Assembly: GCF_000685075.1 (NCBI RefSeq)
Contig: NZ_BAYD01000083.1
Location: 1 to 46,020 of the forward strand
Reading direction: 5' to 3'
DNA length: 46,020 nucleotides
Source: Paraburkholderia oxyphila NBRC 105797
GTDB taxonomy: Bacteria; Pseudomonadota; Gammaproteobacteria; Burkholderiales; Burkholderiaceae
A model generated the notes under the pieces. It had not been told where the DNA came from and searched no databases. It saw nothing but the letters and a program-made list of their open reading frames with translations. Position numbers and translations under genes: made by a program. Shown piece after piece: positions 24,873-33,283 of this stretch (positions are counted from its first letter, which is position 1; every line of letters starts with the position of its first letter).

Positions 24873-26333
24873 TTACCTCACGAAAATCACGCGTGGCATC
24901 GTTGCGCGTTTGCGCACCGCCGATCCGTCTTCGCCGCTTGCTTCCCACTCGATCGTGTCCGTCACGCTCTCGTCGACGCTCGAGCGAAACGATTCTCCGG
25001 CCGTGCCGAGCTGCAGATAGGCCACGAGTTCGGCCAGTCCGTGCTCGAAAGGCTGCGATGCGGCGAGTTCGGCCAGCGTGACTTGCGACCGATCCTGCAG
25101 GCAGCGGCGGACGTTCTGAGCGAGCCGCGCGCGGTCGACGACGATTTGCGCGTAGAGCGCCGAGGCGTCGAGATCTGCATCGCCCGCCTCGAGCGCGACG
25201 TTGGCGATTACGGGATGAAATGCCGGCGTGAAGAGCGGCCGCTCCATCGGCAGCTCGATCTCGGACGACGCCGTCTCGATCTGCATGATCTCGCCTGCAG
25301 GGGGTGTCTCGCGCAGTGCGAGCGCCTTCGCTTCAATGCCGCGCAGGATATCCATGATGCGGCGATTCTCGAGCCAGGCCTGGTCGTCGAGAAAGCGTCG
25401 AAGTTGCTGCGAAAGCTGCGCGACGGTGCGTTGGGTGTGCTCACCCGCTTCGAGCCAGTCGTAGTGGACGCGCCGCGTGCGTGCTTCGGGCTTCATTTCC
25501 GCCACCGCCGGCAGTGTGAGCACGCGCTCGAGCTGTTCGGAGAGCGCGTCCTGGCGGCGGCTCGACATCAGGAAGTCCCAGAACGCCCGGAAGCTGCTGC
25601 CCTGGTCGGAATCCGCGATCGCGTCGCGCTCGCCCATGATTTCGTCGATGAGCGCGCCCTTCGAGCCGTCCCAGAGTGTGATGCGCTCGCGCACGCGGCG
25701 GTCGAGCTGGCGGAAGTTCTGTTCGACCTCGCGAAAGTCGGTCAGGAGGTCGCGCGCCATCTGCATGAACTGCTGGAAGCGGTCTTTGAGCGCGGCGTCG
25801 TCGAGCAGCCGCACGTCGCCGGCTTCGACGCGGGCGATCTCGGCATCGATCTGGCTGCGCCGCGCGTACAGCTCGACCAGGCGTTTTGCCGGGTTCGCCT
25901 CGCTGCCCTCGCTCATTTGCCGAAGCAGCTCCATGAGGGTCAGCAGGCGAGATTCGGTGCCAACGAAATTGCGCTCGACCAGGGTGCCGAGCCAGGCGAT
26001 CGCTTTCTCCGCCGGCGGCGTAAGGTCGAATTGAGGCTCGTCCGAGCCATGGCTGTAGAACTTGCGCAACCAGCCTTTCTCAGGACTGGCCCAGTCGTTC
26101 AGATAGTCGAGCCCGGACTTCGGGAAGGCTGCGCTGCCGAGTTGCTCGCGCACCGCATAAAGTTCGTCCTCGAGCGCCTCGGCGAGCATCGGCGCCGCGA
26201 TGACACGGACATTGGGCGCGACGAAAACACGATACAGGAAGCTGACGGCGAGGGGCGCGTGATCGGATCGCAACAGGCGCCAGGCGGGGTGGCGCGTACG
26301 CAGCGCTTCGACGGTGGCGTAATCGAGGGGCAT
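24873..26333 (-). CDS. jetA: Wadjet type I kleisin subunit JetA (MksF-like, DUF3375)
   Basis: Kleisin that bridges the JetC heads and carries JetB. The 486 residues match the DUF3375 family. The N-terminal domain shows LRTRHPAWRLLRSDHAPLAV and FLYRVFVAPNVR, then FYSHGSDEPQFDLTPPAEKA. A helical middle part (about 150-240) and a C-terminal winged-helix-like region (VTLAELAASQPFEHGLAELV) follow. It is the first gene of the operon. Upstream lie 259 bases without a gene, including a large hairpin at 26495-26545. Confidence 0.93.
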   Translation of the reverse strand: MPLDYATVEALRTRHPAWRLLRSDHAPLAVSFLYRVFVAPNVRVIAAPMLAEALEDELYAVREQLGSAAFPKSGLDYLNDWASPEKGWLRKFYSHGSDEPQFDLTPPAEKAIAWLGTLVERNFVGTESRLLTLMELLRQMSEGSEANPAKRLVELYARRSQIDAEIARVEAGDVRLLDDAALKDRFQQFMQMARDLLTDFREVEQNFRQLDRRVRERITLWDGSKGALIDEIMGERDAIADSDQGSSFRAFWDFLMSSRRQDALSEQLERVLTLPAVAEMKPEARTRRVHYDWLEAGEHTQRTVAQLSQQLRRFLDDQAWLENRRIMDILRGIEAKALALRETPPAGEIMQIETASSEIELPMERPLFTPAFHPVIANVALEAGDADLDASALYAQIVVDRARLAQNVRRCLQDRSQVTLAELAASQPFEHGLAELVAYLQLGTAGESFRSSVDESVTDTIEWEASGEDGSAVRKRATMPRVIFVR

Positions 26334-26494
26334 GGTGCGAGGAAAAGGGCGTGGCGGCAGGGCGCGAGCGTGCCGGAGGGCGATACTCGAAAGCTGGGTA
26401 TGCTACTCCACAATGCTCATTGCGGGTCGACGGCGGGCGCGGGCCGCGGCCATCTACCGCCAGGGGAGAACTCATCCGTTGTCGAGCGTCACTT

Positions 26495-26545
26495 CTCGGG
26501 TGGAACAGCAAGCCTGCTATTTACAAGCTCGCTGTTCCACCCGAG
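26495..26545. repeat. Perfect 15-base hairpin between Wadjet and the sugar transporter
   Basis: CTCGGGTGGAACAGC at 26495-26509 and its exact complement GCTGTTCCACCCGAG at 26531-26545, with a 21-base loop. It sits between the end of the sugar-binding-protein gene and the jetA start, both read leftward. On that strand AAGTGACG follows the stem, not a T-run, so it is not a standard intrinsic terminator. It may be a transcription barrier, an mRNA 3' end protector, a binding site for a dimeric protein, or an intergenic repeat. Confidence 0.6.
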
Positions 26546-26592
26546 CCGGGAGCCGACCCATCCACGCCCCGGCCCCGCACATCCGCCCACCC

Positions 26593-27585
26593 TCAATGCT
26601 TGAGGCACGTATCCGCATTCTTCCACGTGCAGGTATCGAGCCCGGTATGAATCACCGGCTTCACCGTCTTCCCTTCGGCCAGATCGCGCATCACCATCGC
26701 CGCCTGATAGCCCATTTCCTCCGGCCGCTGGCCAACGAGCACATTGACCTTGTGCTCCTTGAGCGCCTGCAGCTCCGGCCCTAGCGTATCGGCCGAGACG
26801 ATCACGAATTTGCCGCTCTGGATCTTGTCCATGATCGGCGCGACGACCTGCGAATAGGCCTGCGGCGCGAAAAGCGGCCAGCCGCCTTCGAGCACGAACG
26901 CGTCAAGACCCGTGGCGTTGGCGGTCAGCGTGTCCTGCATCATCTGATTGGCCTTCGCGGCGTCGTCGTTCACATAGAGCGGGCAGGCGCTGATCTCATG
27001 CCAGTTGTTCTCGCCGGCGAGCCTGGTGATGCCCTTCTTGCCGGAGAGCACGTCGCGCGTGCCCTGAGCGCGCTGATTGATGTTCTCAGCCGCTGGGTTG
27101 CCCATCACCAGACAGATATTGCCGCCCTTGGGCATCAGCCGCTTTAATTGCTCACCGAGCTTGTAACCCAGTTCGTAGTTGTCGGTGCCGACGTAGGCCT
27201 TGCGCAGCGACTGGTCCTTCGGCAGCAGATCCGCATCCGCCGTAATGATCGGAATCTTCGTATTGCGGCGGCGGATTACCTCGGCGATCGCCGGCGCGTT
27301 CGACGGCGAGATCGCGATGGCCGCGACGCCCTTGGTCAGCAGGTCGTCGACGATCTGCACTTCGGCGCTTTCGTCGGCAGCCGTAGCAGGGCCGGTGTAG
27401 TAGCAGGTGTAGCCTTCCTTCGTGAGTTCCTTGTTCGCCCGATCGCATCCCTGGTGCATGAGATCGAAATAGGGGTTGTCGAGACCCTTCACGACCAGCG
27501 CCAGGGTCTTGTCGGCTGCGAAGGCGGAGGAGGCCAGCATGGCCAGCGCTCCGACCGCAGCAATGCACATCCACGTTTTCTTCAT
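26593..27585 (-). CDS. Periplasmic sugar-binding protein of a CUT2 ABC transporter
   Basis: A 330-residue substrate-binding protein of the RbsB/FrcB class. A signal peptide ends at SAFA (cleavage near residue 23). The mature protein begins DKTLALVVKGLDNPYF, the typical first strand and sugar-contacting loop; CDRANKEL, AIAISPSNAPA, KIPIITADADL and GTDNYELGYKLG follow in family order. The C-terminal end has an unusual cysteine pair (CTWKNADTCLKH). It is last of three transporter genes and starts 15 bases after the permease stop. The combination with a single-domain ATPase points to an FrcBCA-like system; the sugar is not determined. Confidence 0.9.
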   Translation of the reverse strand: MKKTWMCIAAVGALAMLASSAFAADKTLALVVKGLDNPYFDLMHQGCDRANKELTKEGYTCYYTGPATAADESAEVQIVDDLLTKGVAAIAISPSNAPAIAEVIRRRNTKIPIITADADLLPKDQSLRKAYVGTDNYELGYKLGEQLKRLMPKGGNICLVMGNPAAENINQRAQGTRDVLSGKKGITRLAGENNWHEISACPLYVNDDAAKANQMMQDTLTANATGLDAFVLEGGWPLFAPQAYSQVVAPIMDKIQSGKFVIVSADTLGPELQALKEHKVNVLVGQRPEEMGYQAAMVMRDLAEGKTVKPVIHTGLDTCTWKNADTCLKH

Positions 27586-27600
27586 TGTTTCCTCCTGTTT

Positions 27601-28626
27601 TCAATCTGCTTGCCGCTCTCCGCCGAGCCGATTGAAAAGCACGGCGACGATGATGAATGCCCCTACGACGGTGCCCTGCCAGAACGAGTCCACGCCGAGC
27701 AGGATCAGGCTGTTGCGGATGACTTCGATGAGCGCGGCGCCCACCACGGTGCCGAACGCGCTGCCGATGCCGCCCGCGAGATTGGTGCCGCCGATCACGG
27801 TTGCGGCGATCACGCGCAATTCGTCCCCGGTGCCGAGGCCCGTCGTCACGGCGCCGAGCCAGCCGACTTCGAGGATGGCCGCGACGCCCGCCATGAGGCC
27901 GCCGAGCACATAGACCGAGCAGATGATGCGCCGCACCGGCACACCGGTGAGGTTCGCCGCATGGCGGTTGCCGCCGACGGCGAACACGTAGCGGCCCCAG
28001 CGCGTCCAGCGAAACGCGAACCAGAAGATCACGGCGAGGACGATCAGGAACCACACGGGATTGGCGATGCCGAGGGTCGCGCCGCCGCCGAGCGAGAGGA
28101 GCTTGCTGCCGTCGGGCCCGAAATCGAAGATCGTGCGGCTGCCGGAGATCACGAGCGCGAGGCTGCGGCCGACGCTCAGCATGCCCAGCGTGACGACGAA
28201 GGGCTGCATATCCAGGTAGGCGATGAGCACGCCGTTCACGAGGCCGACGAGCCCGGCGGTCAATAGCCCCATGCCGATGCCGGCCCAGATCGGATAGCCG
28301 GCATTCATGACCACCGAGAGGACGATGCCGCTGATGCCGATCGTCGAGCCGACCGAGATATCGATGCCGCCCGTGACGATCACCGCCATCATGCCGAGCG
28401 CGACGATGGCGACGAAGGCGAAGTTGCGCGTCACATTGAAGAGGTTCTGCGAGGTCGCAAAACTCGTGGTCGCGAACGAGAGCGCGACGCAGCCGACGAT
28501 CGTTGCCAGCACGACCCAGAACACCTGGCTCGCGAGCAGCCCGCTCCAGCGAGTGTGGGTCTTCTCGTCCTGTGGGTCATCGCGCAATGTTGGCATTGGA
28601 GGGGGCCTTTGCGGCGCGTCGTTCAA
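27601..28626 (-). CDS. Sugar ABC transporter permease (CUT2, FrcC/RbsC-like)
   Basis: Inner-membrane permease. I start at the TTG at 28626, which has a good AGGAG site eight bases upstream, giving 341 residues; the frame also offers ATGs at 28710 and 28596 without ribosome sites. About 8-10 hydrophobic helices follow a cytoplasmic tail of about 30 residues. VIVTGGIDISVGSTIGISG is the signature of the BPD_transp_2 family, and VFAVGGNRHAANLTGVPV and GTGDELRVIAATVIGGTNLA are the other conserved blocks. It lies between the ATPase gene (105-base gap) and the binding protein gene (15-base gap). Confidence 0.9.
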   Translation of the reverse strand: MNDAPQRPPPMPTLRDDPQDEKTHTRWSGLLASQVFWVVLATIVGCVALSFATTSFATSQNLFNVTRNFAFVAIVALGMMAVIVTGGIDISVGSTIGISGIVLSVVMNAGYPIWAGIGMGLLTAGLVGLVNGVLIAYLDMQPFVVTLGMLSVGRSLALVISGSRTIFDFGPDGSKLLSLGGGATLGIANPVWFLIVLAVIFWFAFRWTRWGRYVFAVGGNRHAANLTGVPVRRIICSVYVLGGLMAGVAAILEVGWLGAVTTGLGTGDELRVIAATVIGGTNLAGGIGSAFGTVVGAALIEVIRNSLILLGVDSFWQGTVVGAFIIVAVLFNRLGGERQAD

Positions 28627-28731
28627 TTTCGTGTCTCCTGTGTCCCATGCTTTGCGCTCGGCGGGCTCGGGTGCAATGGCACGTACTGCGGGCTCATGGC
28701 GCGAGCCCATCCAACGCCGGGCCTGGCAGAT

Positions 28732-29472
28732 TCAGGCCGCGGCGATGGCTCCGGTAATCAGGCCGGTGACCTCCTCGGGAGAAGAGGCTTCGGTGTTCTT
28801 GTCCGCCACTTTGCGCCCGCGCCGCATGACCACTACGCGATGAGCGACCGCGAACACGTCCGGCATGCGGTGGCTGATCAGAATGACGGCGATGCCATGC
28901 TCGGAGAGGCGTTTGATGAGATCGAGCACCTCGGCGACCTGGCGTACGCTGATCGCGGCGGTGGGTTCGTCCATGAGGACGAGCCGCGCCTCGGCAAGCC
29001 GCGTGCGGGCGATCGCCACGGCCTGGCGCTGTCCTCCCGACATCTGCCGGACGAGATCGCGGGGGCGCGTCTCGGATTTCAGTGCCTTGAACAGCTCGCC
29101 CGCGCGCCGGTACATCGCTGCGTGGTCGAGGATCCGGAAGGGTCCGAAGCCGATCCGTGGCTCGCGGCCGAGGAAGACATTGGCGGCGGCGGTGAGGTTG
29201 TCGCAGAGGGCGAGGTCCTGGTAGACGACTTCGATGCCCTGAGCGCGGGCGTCGATAGGTCTGCTGAAATGCACCGGCTTGCCGTCGATGAGGATTTCGC
29301 CGTGCGTGGGCGGAAAATTTCCGGCGATCACCTTCACCAGCGTCGATTTTCCGGCCCCGTTGTCGCCCATGAGACCGACTACCTCGCCCGGTTCCAGGCT
29401 CAGCGTCACGTCGTTCAGCGCGTGAATCGCGCCGAAGTGCCTGGAAACGCCTCTAAGCTCTAGAAGACTCAT
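28732..29472 (-). CDS. Sugar ABC transporter ATPase, single-domain FrcA-like
   Basis: A 246-residue ABC ATPase with one nucleotide-binding domain: Walker A GDNGAGKST (36-44), Q-loop in VVYQDLALCDNL, signature MSGGQ (144-148), Walker B LVLMDEP (164-170) and switch His201. Most CUT2 ATPases such as RbsA have two fused domains of about 500 residues. The single-domain form is the FrcA (fructose importer) type and must act as a homodimer. First gene of the transporter operon. Confidence 0.93.
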   Translation of the reverse strand: MSLLELRGVSRHFGAIHALNDVTLSLEPGEVVGLMGDNGAGKSTLVKVIAGNFPPTHGEILIDGKPVHFSRPIDARAQGIEVVYQDLALCDNLTAAANVFLGREPRIGFGPFRILDHAAMYRRAGELFKALKSETRPRDLVRQMSGGQRQAVAIARTRLAEARLVLMDEPTAAISVRQVAEVLDLIKRLSEHGIAVILISHRMPDVFAVAHRVVVMRRGRKVADKNTEASSPEEVTGLITGAIAAA

Positions 29473-29788
29473 GGACTGTCGCGCTCGCTCAGGTGGAGCC
29501 GCCCATTGCTTCGGTCTTGACGGTCACTCTGGCCGACCGGCTAGCGACCGAAAGACGTGCTAACTGCCTGCTTTCTAGTGCACGATGGGGCTTTTAGCAA
29601 GACTATTTCGGGCGTTTGGCCCAGCGGCGCCCAGCCGATGCCGCGTGGGCTCGCGCTGGTGGTGCTACGGCTTCTACGCCCCTTTCCAGCCCCGAAAACA
29701 CAATCATCCCTCATACGAGCCATGCAAATGAGATAAAATTGCGTGTCCGCACGGGATTATCCCCAGCGAGTCTGTCTCACGCTTGCGC
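29473..29788. other. Upstream region of the sugar transporter operon
   Basis: 316 bases between the ATPase start and the Lrp stop. No gene can be supported. It should hold the transporter promoter. A relatively AT-rich patch near 29720-29745 is the only candidate, and I do not see a clear -35/-10 pair. No regulator of the sugar operon is adjacent. Confidence 0.4.
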
Positions 29789-30262
29789 TCACTCCTGCAG
29801 CGGCATGGCGCTCGTGCCCTTGAGCTCATCGAGGCAAACGATCGAATGCACGCTGCTCACGCCGGGCGCGCGCATGAGCGTATCGAGCAGGAATTCGGAC
29901 AGCGCCTTGAGATCGCGCGCCACCACCTTCAGTACGTAGTCGATATCGCCGGTCACGGAATAGCACTCCTGCACCTGCGGCAGCTTCGCGACGAGCTCCT
30001 TGAACTTGACGAGCTCGCGCATGTGCCCGCGCTCCATCGTCACCTGAATGAAAGCGACCACGCCGAAGCCTAGCGCCTGGGCGTCGAGCCGCGTCTCATA
30101 GCGCTTGATGATGCCCAGTTCCTCGAGCCGGCGATGGCGCCTGAGCGTCTGCGCCGGCGAGAGCTTGACGGCGGCGGCCAGTTCGAGATTCGAGGCGCGT
30201 CCGTGCTCCTGAAGCGCGGCGAGGAGCCGCAGGTCGATGGGGTCTAGTGTGAGGTTTTGCAC
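29789..30262 (-). CDS. Lrp/AsnC-family transcriptional regulator
   Basis: A feast/famine regulator. I start at the GTG at 30262 (157 residues, normal length) because QNLTLDPIDLRLLAALQEHG is the usual N-terminus; the frame extends 15 codons upstream to a TTG without family sequence. The helix-turn-helix covers about 20-60 (SNLELAAAVKLSPAQTLRRH), and the RAM ligand-binding domain follows (VVAFIQVTMERG, VQECYSVTGDIDYVLKVVA). It is divergent from the amino acid permease at 30517 with a 254-base gap containing AT-rich repeats. Control of the permease and the aminotransferase in response to an amino acid is likely but inferred. Confidence 0.92.
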   Translation of the reverse strand: MQNLTLDPIDLRLLAALQEHGRASNLELAAAVKLSPAQTLRRHRRLEELGIIKRYETRLDAQALGFGVVAFIQVTMERGHMRELVKFKELVAKLPQVQECYSVTGDIDYVLKVVARDLKALSEFLLDTLMRAPGVSSVHSIVCLDELKGTSAMPLQE

Positions 30263-30292
30263 TTTTCTTGCCCTGGATGTGGCTAATGCGAA

Positions 30293-30336
30293 ATGAAATT
30301 GTACCAATCAGGGTTTGCCTGCCTATCAGATGAAAT
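30293..30336. promoter_or_regulatory. AT-rich repeats between Lrp and permease genes
   Basis: ATGAAAT occurs at 30293-30299 and 30330-30336, within the most AT-rich patch of the 254-base divergent region. Lrp-type proteins prefer such AT-rich degenerate sites in helical register. No precise consensus match, so this is a candidate only. Confidence 0.35.
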
Positions 30337-30516
30337 CATATTTTTCCGCTCCCCCTATACACTTGGCGCACCTGACAGGGCTGTCGGTCAACGCTGACGG
30401 CCTTGGGAGCGCGCCAGCGCAGAAGGTTGCGCGCGCAATTTTATTTCGCGCGGCCGCGCAGGAGTTCCATCCGGGCTCCGGGCGGGCGCATCGATAAAGA
30501 AGAGACAGGAAGAGAC

Positions 30517-31932
30517 ATGGTTTCAAACGACACAAGTGGCCGAAGTGCACAGAATGGCGACCAGAATGGTCATCTGAAGCGCGGCCTCAAGAATCGCCAT
30601 ATCCAGCTGATCGCGCTGGGCGGTGCCATTGGCACCGGACTGTTCCTCGGCATTGCGCAGACGATCCAGACCGCCGGTCCCTCGGTGCTGCTCGGCTACG
30701 CCATTGCGGGCATCGTTGCGTTCTTCATCATGCGGCAGCTGGGCGAGATGGTCGTCGACGAGCCCGTCGCCGGCTCGTTCAGCTATTTCGCCGACAAATA
30801 CTTCGGTCCGTTCGCAGGCTTCCTGTCGGGCTGGAACTACTGGGTGCTCTATGTGCTCGTGAGCATGGCCGAGCTCTCGGCTGTGGGCATCTACATGCAC
30901 TACTGGTGGCCGGCGCTGCCGACCTGGGTTTCGGCGCTCGTCTTCTTCGTCGTGATCAACGGCGTCAATCTCGCAAGCGTCAAGTCCTACGGCGAGCTCG
31001 AATTCTGGTTCGCGATCATCAAGGTGCTGGCGATCGTCGGCATGATCGCGTTCGGCGGCTGGCTGCTGCTCTCGGGCTCGGCCGGGCCGGAAGCGGGCGT
31101 CTCGAACCTCTGGCGCCACGGCGGCTTCTTCCCGCACGGCATGTCGGGTCTCGTGATGTCGATGGCCGTCGTCATGTTCTCGTTTGGTGGCCTCGAGCTC
31201 GTCGGCATCACCGCCGCGGAAGCCGACGACCCCTCGCATACGATCCCGCGCGCAACCAATCAGGTGATCTATCGGATCCTGATTTTCTACGTGGGCGCGC
31301 TGGGCGTGCTGCTCTCGCTCTATCCGTGGGAAAAGGTCGTATCGGGCGGCAGCCCCTTCGTGCTGATCTTCCATGCGATGAACAGCAACCTGGTCGCGAA
31401 CGTGCTGAACGTCGTGGTGCTCACGGCGGCGCTCTCCGTCTATAACAGCGGCGTCTATTGCAACAGCCGCATGCTCTACGGCCTCGCGCAGCAGGGCAAC
31501 GCGCCCAAGGCGCTGCTCAAGGTGAACCGGCGCGGCATTCCGCTGGCGGCACTGACTGTGACGGCGGTTGCGACGGCAGCTTGCGTGATCATCAACTACT
31601 TCATGCCGGGCAAGGCGTTCGAGCTGCTGATGGGGCTCGTGGTGTCCGCACTCATCATCAACTGGGCGATGATCAGCCTGATTCACCTGAAGTTCCGCAG
31701 CGAGAAGGCGCGCGCGGGTCAAACGACACGTTTTCAGAGCCTCGGCTATCCGCTCACGAATTACCTGTGCCTGGTGTTCCTCGCGGGCATTCTCGTTGTA
31801 ATGTATCTGATTCCGGATCTGCGGATTTCCGTCTACCTGATTCCGGTGTGGCTGGTGGTGCTCGCGCTCGCGTATCGCTTCTGGCGCCGCGGTGCGGTGC
31901 CGGCGCTGCACGGCAGCGTCCAGACGCGCTGA
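30517..31932 (+). CDS. Amino acid permease (APC family, AroP/GabP-like)
   Basis: A 471-residue inner-membrane amino acid:proton symporter. The ATG at 30517 follows an AGGA site; the longer frame from 30403 has no sense. The first helix begins KNRHIQLIALGGAIGTGLFL, the hallmark of this APC subgroup, followed by VDEPVAGSFSYFADKYFG and FSFGGLELVGITAAEADDP; about twelve helices in all. Next to it are an aromatic aminotransferase gene (83 bases downstream) and a divergent Lrp regulator, which favours aromatic amino acids as substrate, but proline or GABA cannot be excluded from sequence. Confidence 0.9.
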   Translation: MVSNDTSGRSAQNGDQNGHLKRGLKNRHIQLIALGGAIGTGLFLGIAQTIQTAGPSVLLGYAIAGIVAFFIMRQLGEMVVDEPVAGSFSYFADKYFGPFAGFLSGWNYWVLYVLVSMAELSAVGIYMHYWWPALPTWVSALVFFVVINGVNLASVKSYGELEFWFAIIKVLAIVGMIAFGGWLLLSGSAGPEAGVSNLWRHGGFFPHGMSGLVMSMAVVMFSFGGLELVGITAAEADDPSHTIPRATNQVIYRILIFYVGALGVLLSLYPWEKVVSGGSPFVLIFHAMNSNLVANVLNVVVLTAALSVYNSGVYCNSRMLYGLAQQGNAPKALLKVNRRGIPLAALTVTAVATAACVIINYFMPGKAFELLMGLVVSALIINWAMISLIHLKFRSEKARAGQTTRFQSLGYPLTNYLCLVFLAGILVVMYLIPDLRISVYLIPVWLVVLALAYRFWRRGAVPALHGSVQTR

Positions 31933-32015
31933 GCATCGCCGTACGATGAATCCCGCGGTACCGGCCAGCATTTCGTAACCGCCCATAACCAGCAAGCAAC
32001 TCGCAAGCAAACGCC

Positions 32016-33212
32016 ATGTTCGAACATATCGATGCCTATCCCGGCGACCCGATCCTCTCGCTCAATGAGAACTTCCAGAAAGATCCGCGGCAGAACAAGG
32101 TCAATCTGAGCATTGGCATCTATTTCGACGACGATGGCCGTCTGCCGGTGATGCAGGCGGTTCACGCGGCCGAAGCGGCGATCCTGGCCGAACCCGGTCC
32201 GAAGCCCTATCTGCCGATGGCCGGTTTCGCCCAGTACCGCGACGCCGTGCAGGCCCTCGTGTTCGGTGCGCAGTGTCCGTCGCGCGCGGCGAACCGCGTC
32301 GCCACGGTACAGACGCTCGGCGGCTCGGGTGCACTCAAGGTCGGCGCCGATTTCATCAAGCGCTATTTTCCGCAGAGCCAGGTGTGGGTGAGCGATCCCA
32401 CGTGGGAGAACCATCGCTTCATCTTCGAGCGCGCTGGCTTCGTGGTGAACACCTACCCGTACTACGACGAAGCCACGGGCGGCCTGAAGTTCGAGGCGAT
32501 GCTCTCGGCCATCGACGCGCTGCCGGCGAAGAGCGTGGTGCTCCTGCACGCGTGCTGCCATAACCCGACCGGTGTGGATCTGGACGAGGCGCAATGGACC
32601 CAGTTGATCGACGTGCTGCAAAAGCGCGATCTGCTGCCGTTCGTCGACATGGCGTATCAAGGTTTCGGCGCGGGTCTTGATGCCGACGCCTTCGCGGTGC
32701 GTGAGCTCGGCCGGCGCGGCGTGCCGGCGCTGGTGGCGAACTCGTTCTCGAAGAACTTCTCGCTGTACGGCGAGCGCTGCGGCGGTCTGCACGTGATCTG
32801 CGAAGATGCCGCGGCGGCCGACCGTGTGCTCGGGCAGCTCACGGGCTCGGTGCGCTCGAACTACAGCAATCCGCCGACGCACGGCGCGAAGATCGTCACG
32901 CGCGTGCTCACGAACCCCGAGCTCAAGGCATCGTGGGAGACGGAGCTGGCGGCCATGTGCGAGCGCATCGCGCGCATGCGCCGGGCGATTCACGACGGGC
33001 TCGCCGCGCACATCAGCGGCGAGACGCTCTCGCGCTATGTGACGCAGCGCGGCATGTTCACGTACACGGGTTTGAGCGCGGACCAGGTCGAGCGTCTGAA
33101 GGAGGAGTTCGGGGTGTATATCCTGCGCTCGGGCCGCATGTGCGTCGCGGGGCTCAACGAGAAGAACGTGAGCATCGTGGTCGACGCAATGGGACGGATT
33201 CTCAAGGGCTAA
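32016..33212 (+). CDS. tyrB: Aromatic amino acid aminotransferase
   Basis: PLP enzyme of the aspartate/aromatic aminotransferase subfamily (class I), 398 residues. YPGDPILSLNENFQKDPR at the start, HACCHNPTGVDL, Asp211 in FVDMAYQGFG and the PLP Lys246 in SFSKNFSLYGER are the expected blocks; SGRMCVAGLN near the end carries the substrate carboxylate arginine. TyrB-type enzymes transaminate tyrosine, phenylalanine and aspartate; this subfamily alone does not separate tyrB from aspC, but the adjacent AroP-like permease favours aromatics. No strong ribosome site is seen, and it is probably co-transcribed with the permease 83 bases upstream. An inverted repeat follows the stop. Confidence 0.9.
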   Translation: MFEHIDAYPGDPILSLNENFQKDPRQNKVNLSIGIYFDDDGRLPVMQAVHAAEAAILAEPGPKPYLPMAGFAQYRDAVQALVFGAQCPSRAANRVATVQTLGGSGALKVGADFIKRYFPQSQVWVSDPTWENHRFIFERAGFVVNTYPYYDEATGGLKFEAMLSAIDALPAKSVVLLHACCHNPTGVDLDEAQWTQLIDVLQKRDLLPFVDMAYQGFGAGLDADAFAVRELGRRGVPALVANSFSKNFSLYGERCGGLHVICEDAAAADRVLGQLTGSVRSNYSNPPTHGAKIVTRVLTNPELKASWETELAAMCERIARMRRAIHDGLAAHISGETLSRYVTQRGMFTYTGLSADQVERLKEEFGVYILRSGRMCVAGLNEKNVSIVVDAMGRILKG

Positions 33213-33231
33213 GCGGCGCTGGCCGTTTCAG

Positions 33232-33262
33232 GCCGGTACCGGATAGACCACCCGGTACCGGC
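33232..33262. terminator. Stem-loop after tyrB
   Basis: GCCGGTACCGG at 33232-33242 and CCGGTACCGGC at 33252-33262, an 11-base perfect stem with a 9-base loop. Each arm is itself palindromic around GGTACC. It separates tyrB from the convergent small lipoprotein gene. No T-run, so it is likely but not certainly a terminator. Confidence 0.5.
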
Positions 33263-33283
33263 GCGGCTGCCATCATTGGCGCC

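Noticed and set aside
26440..26545. Possible tRNA in the Wadjet/transporter gap
   Set aside because: One frame reads SSVVER, a phrase that often arises over tRNA genes, but I cannot fold a cloverleaf or find a T-loop; only the simple 15-base hairpin is supported.
30523..32010. A 495-codon minus-strand frame opposite the amino acid permease
   Set aside because: Low-complexity charged sequence; the plus strand has the APC signature and twelve helices.
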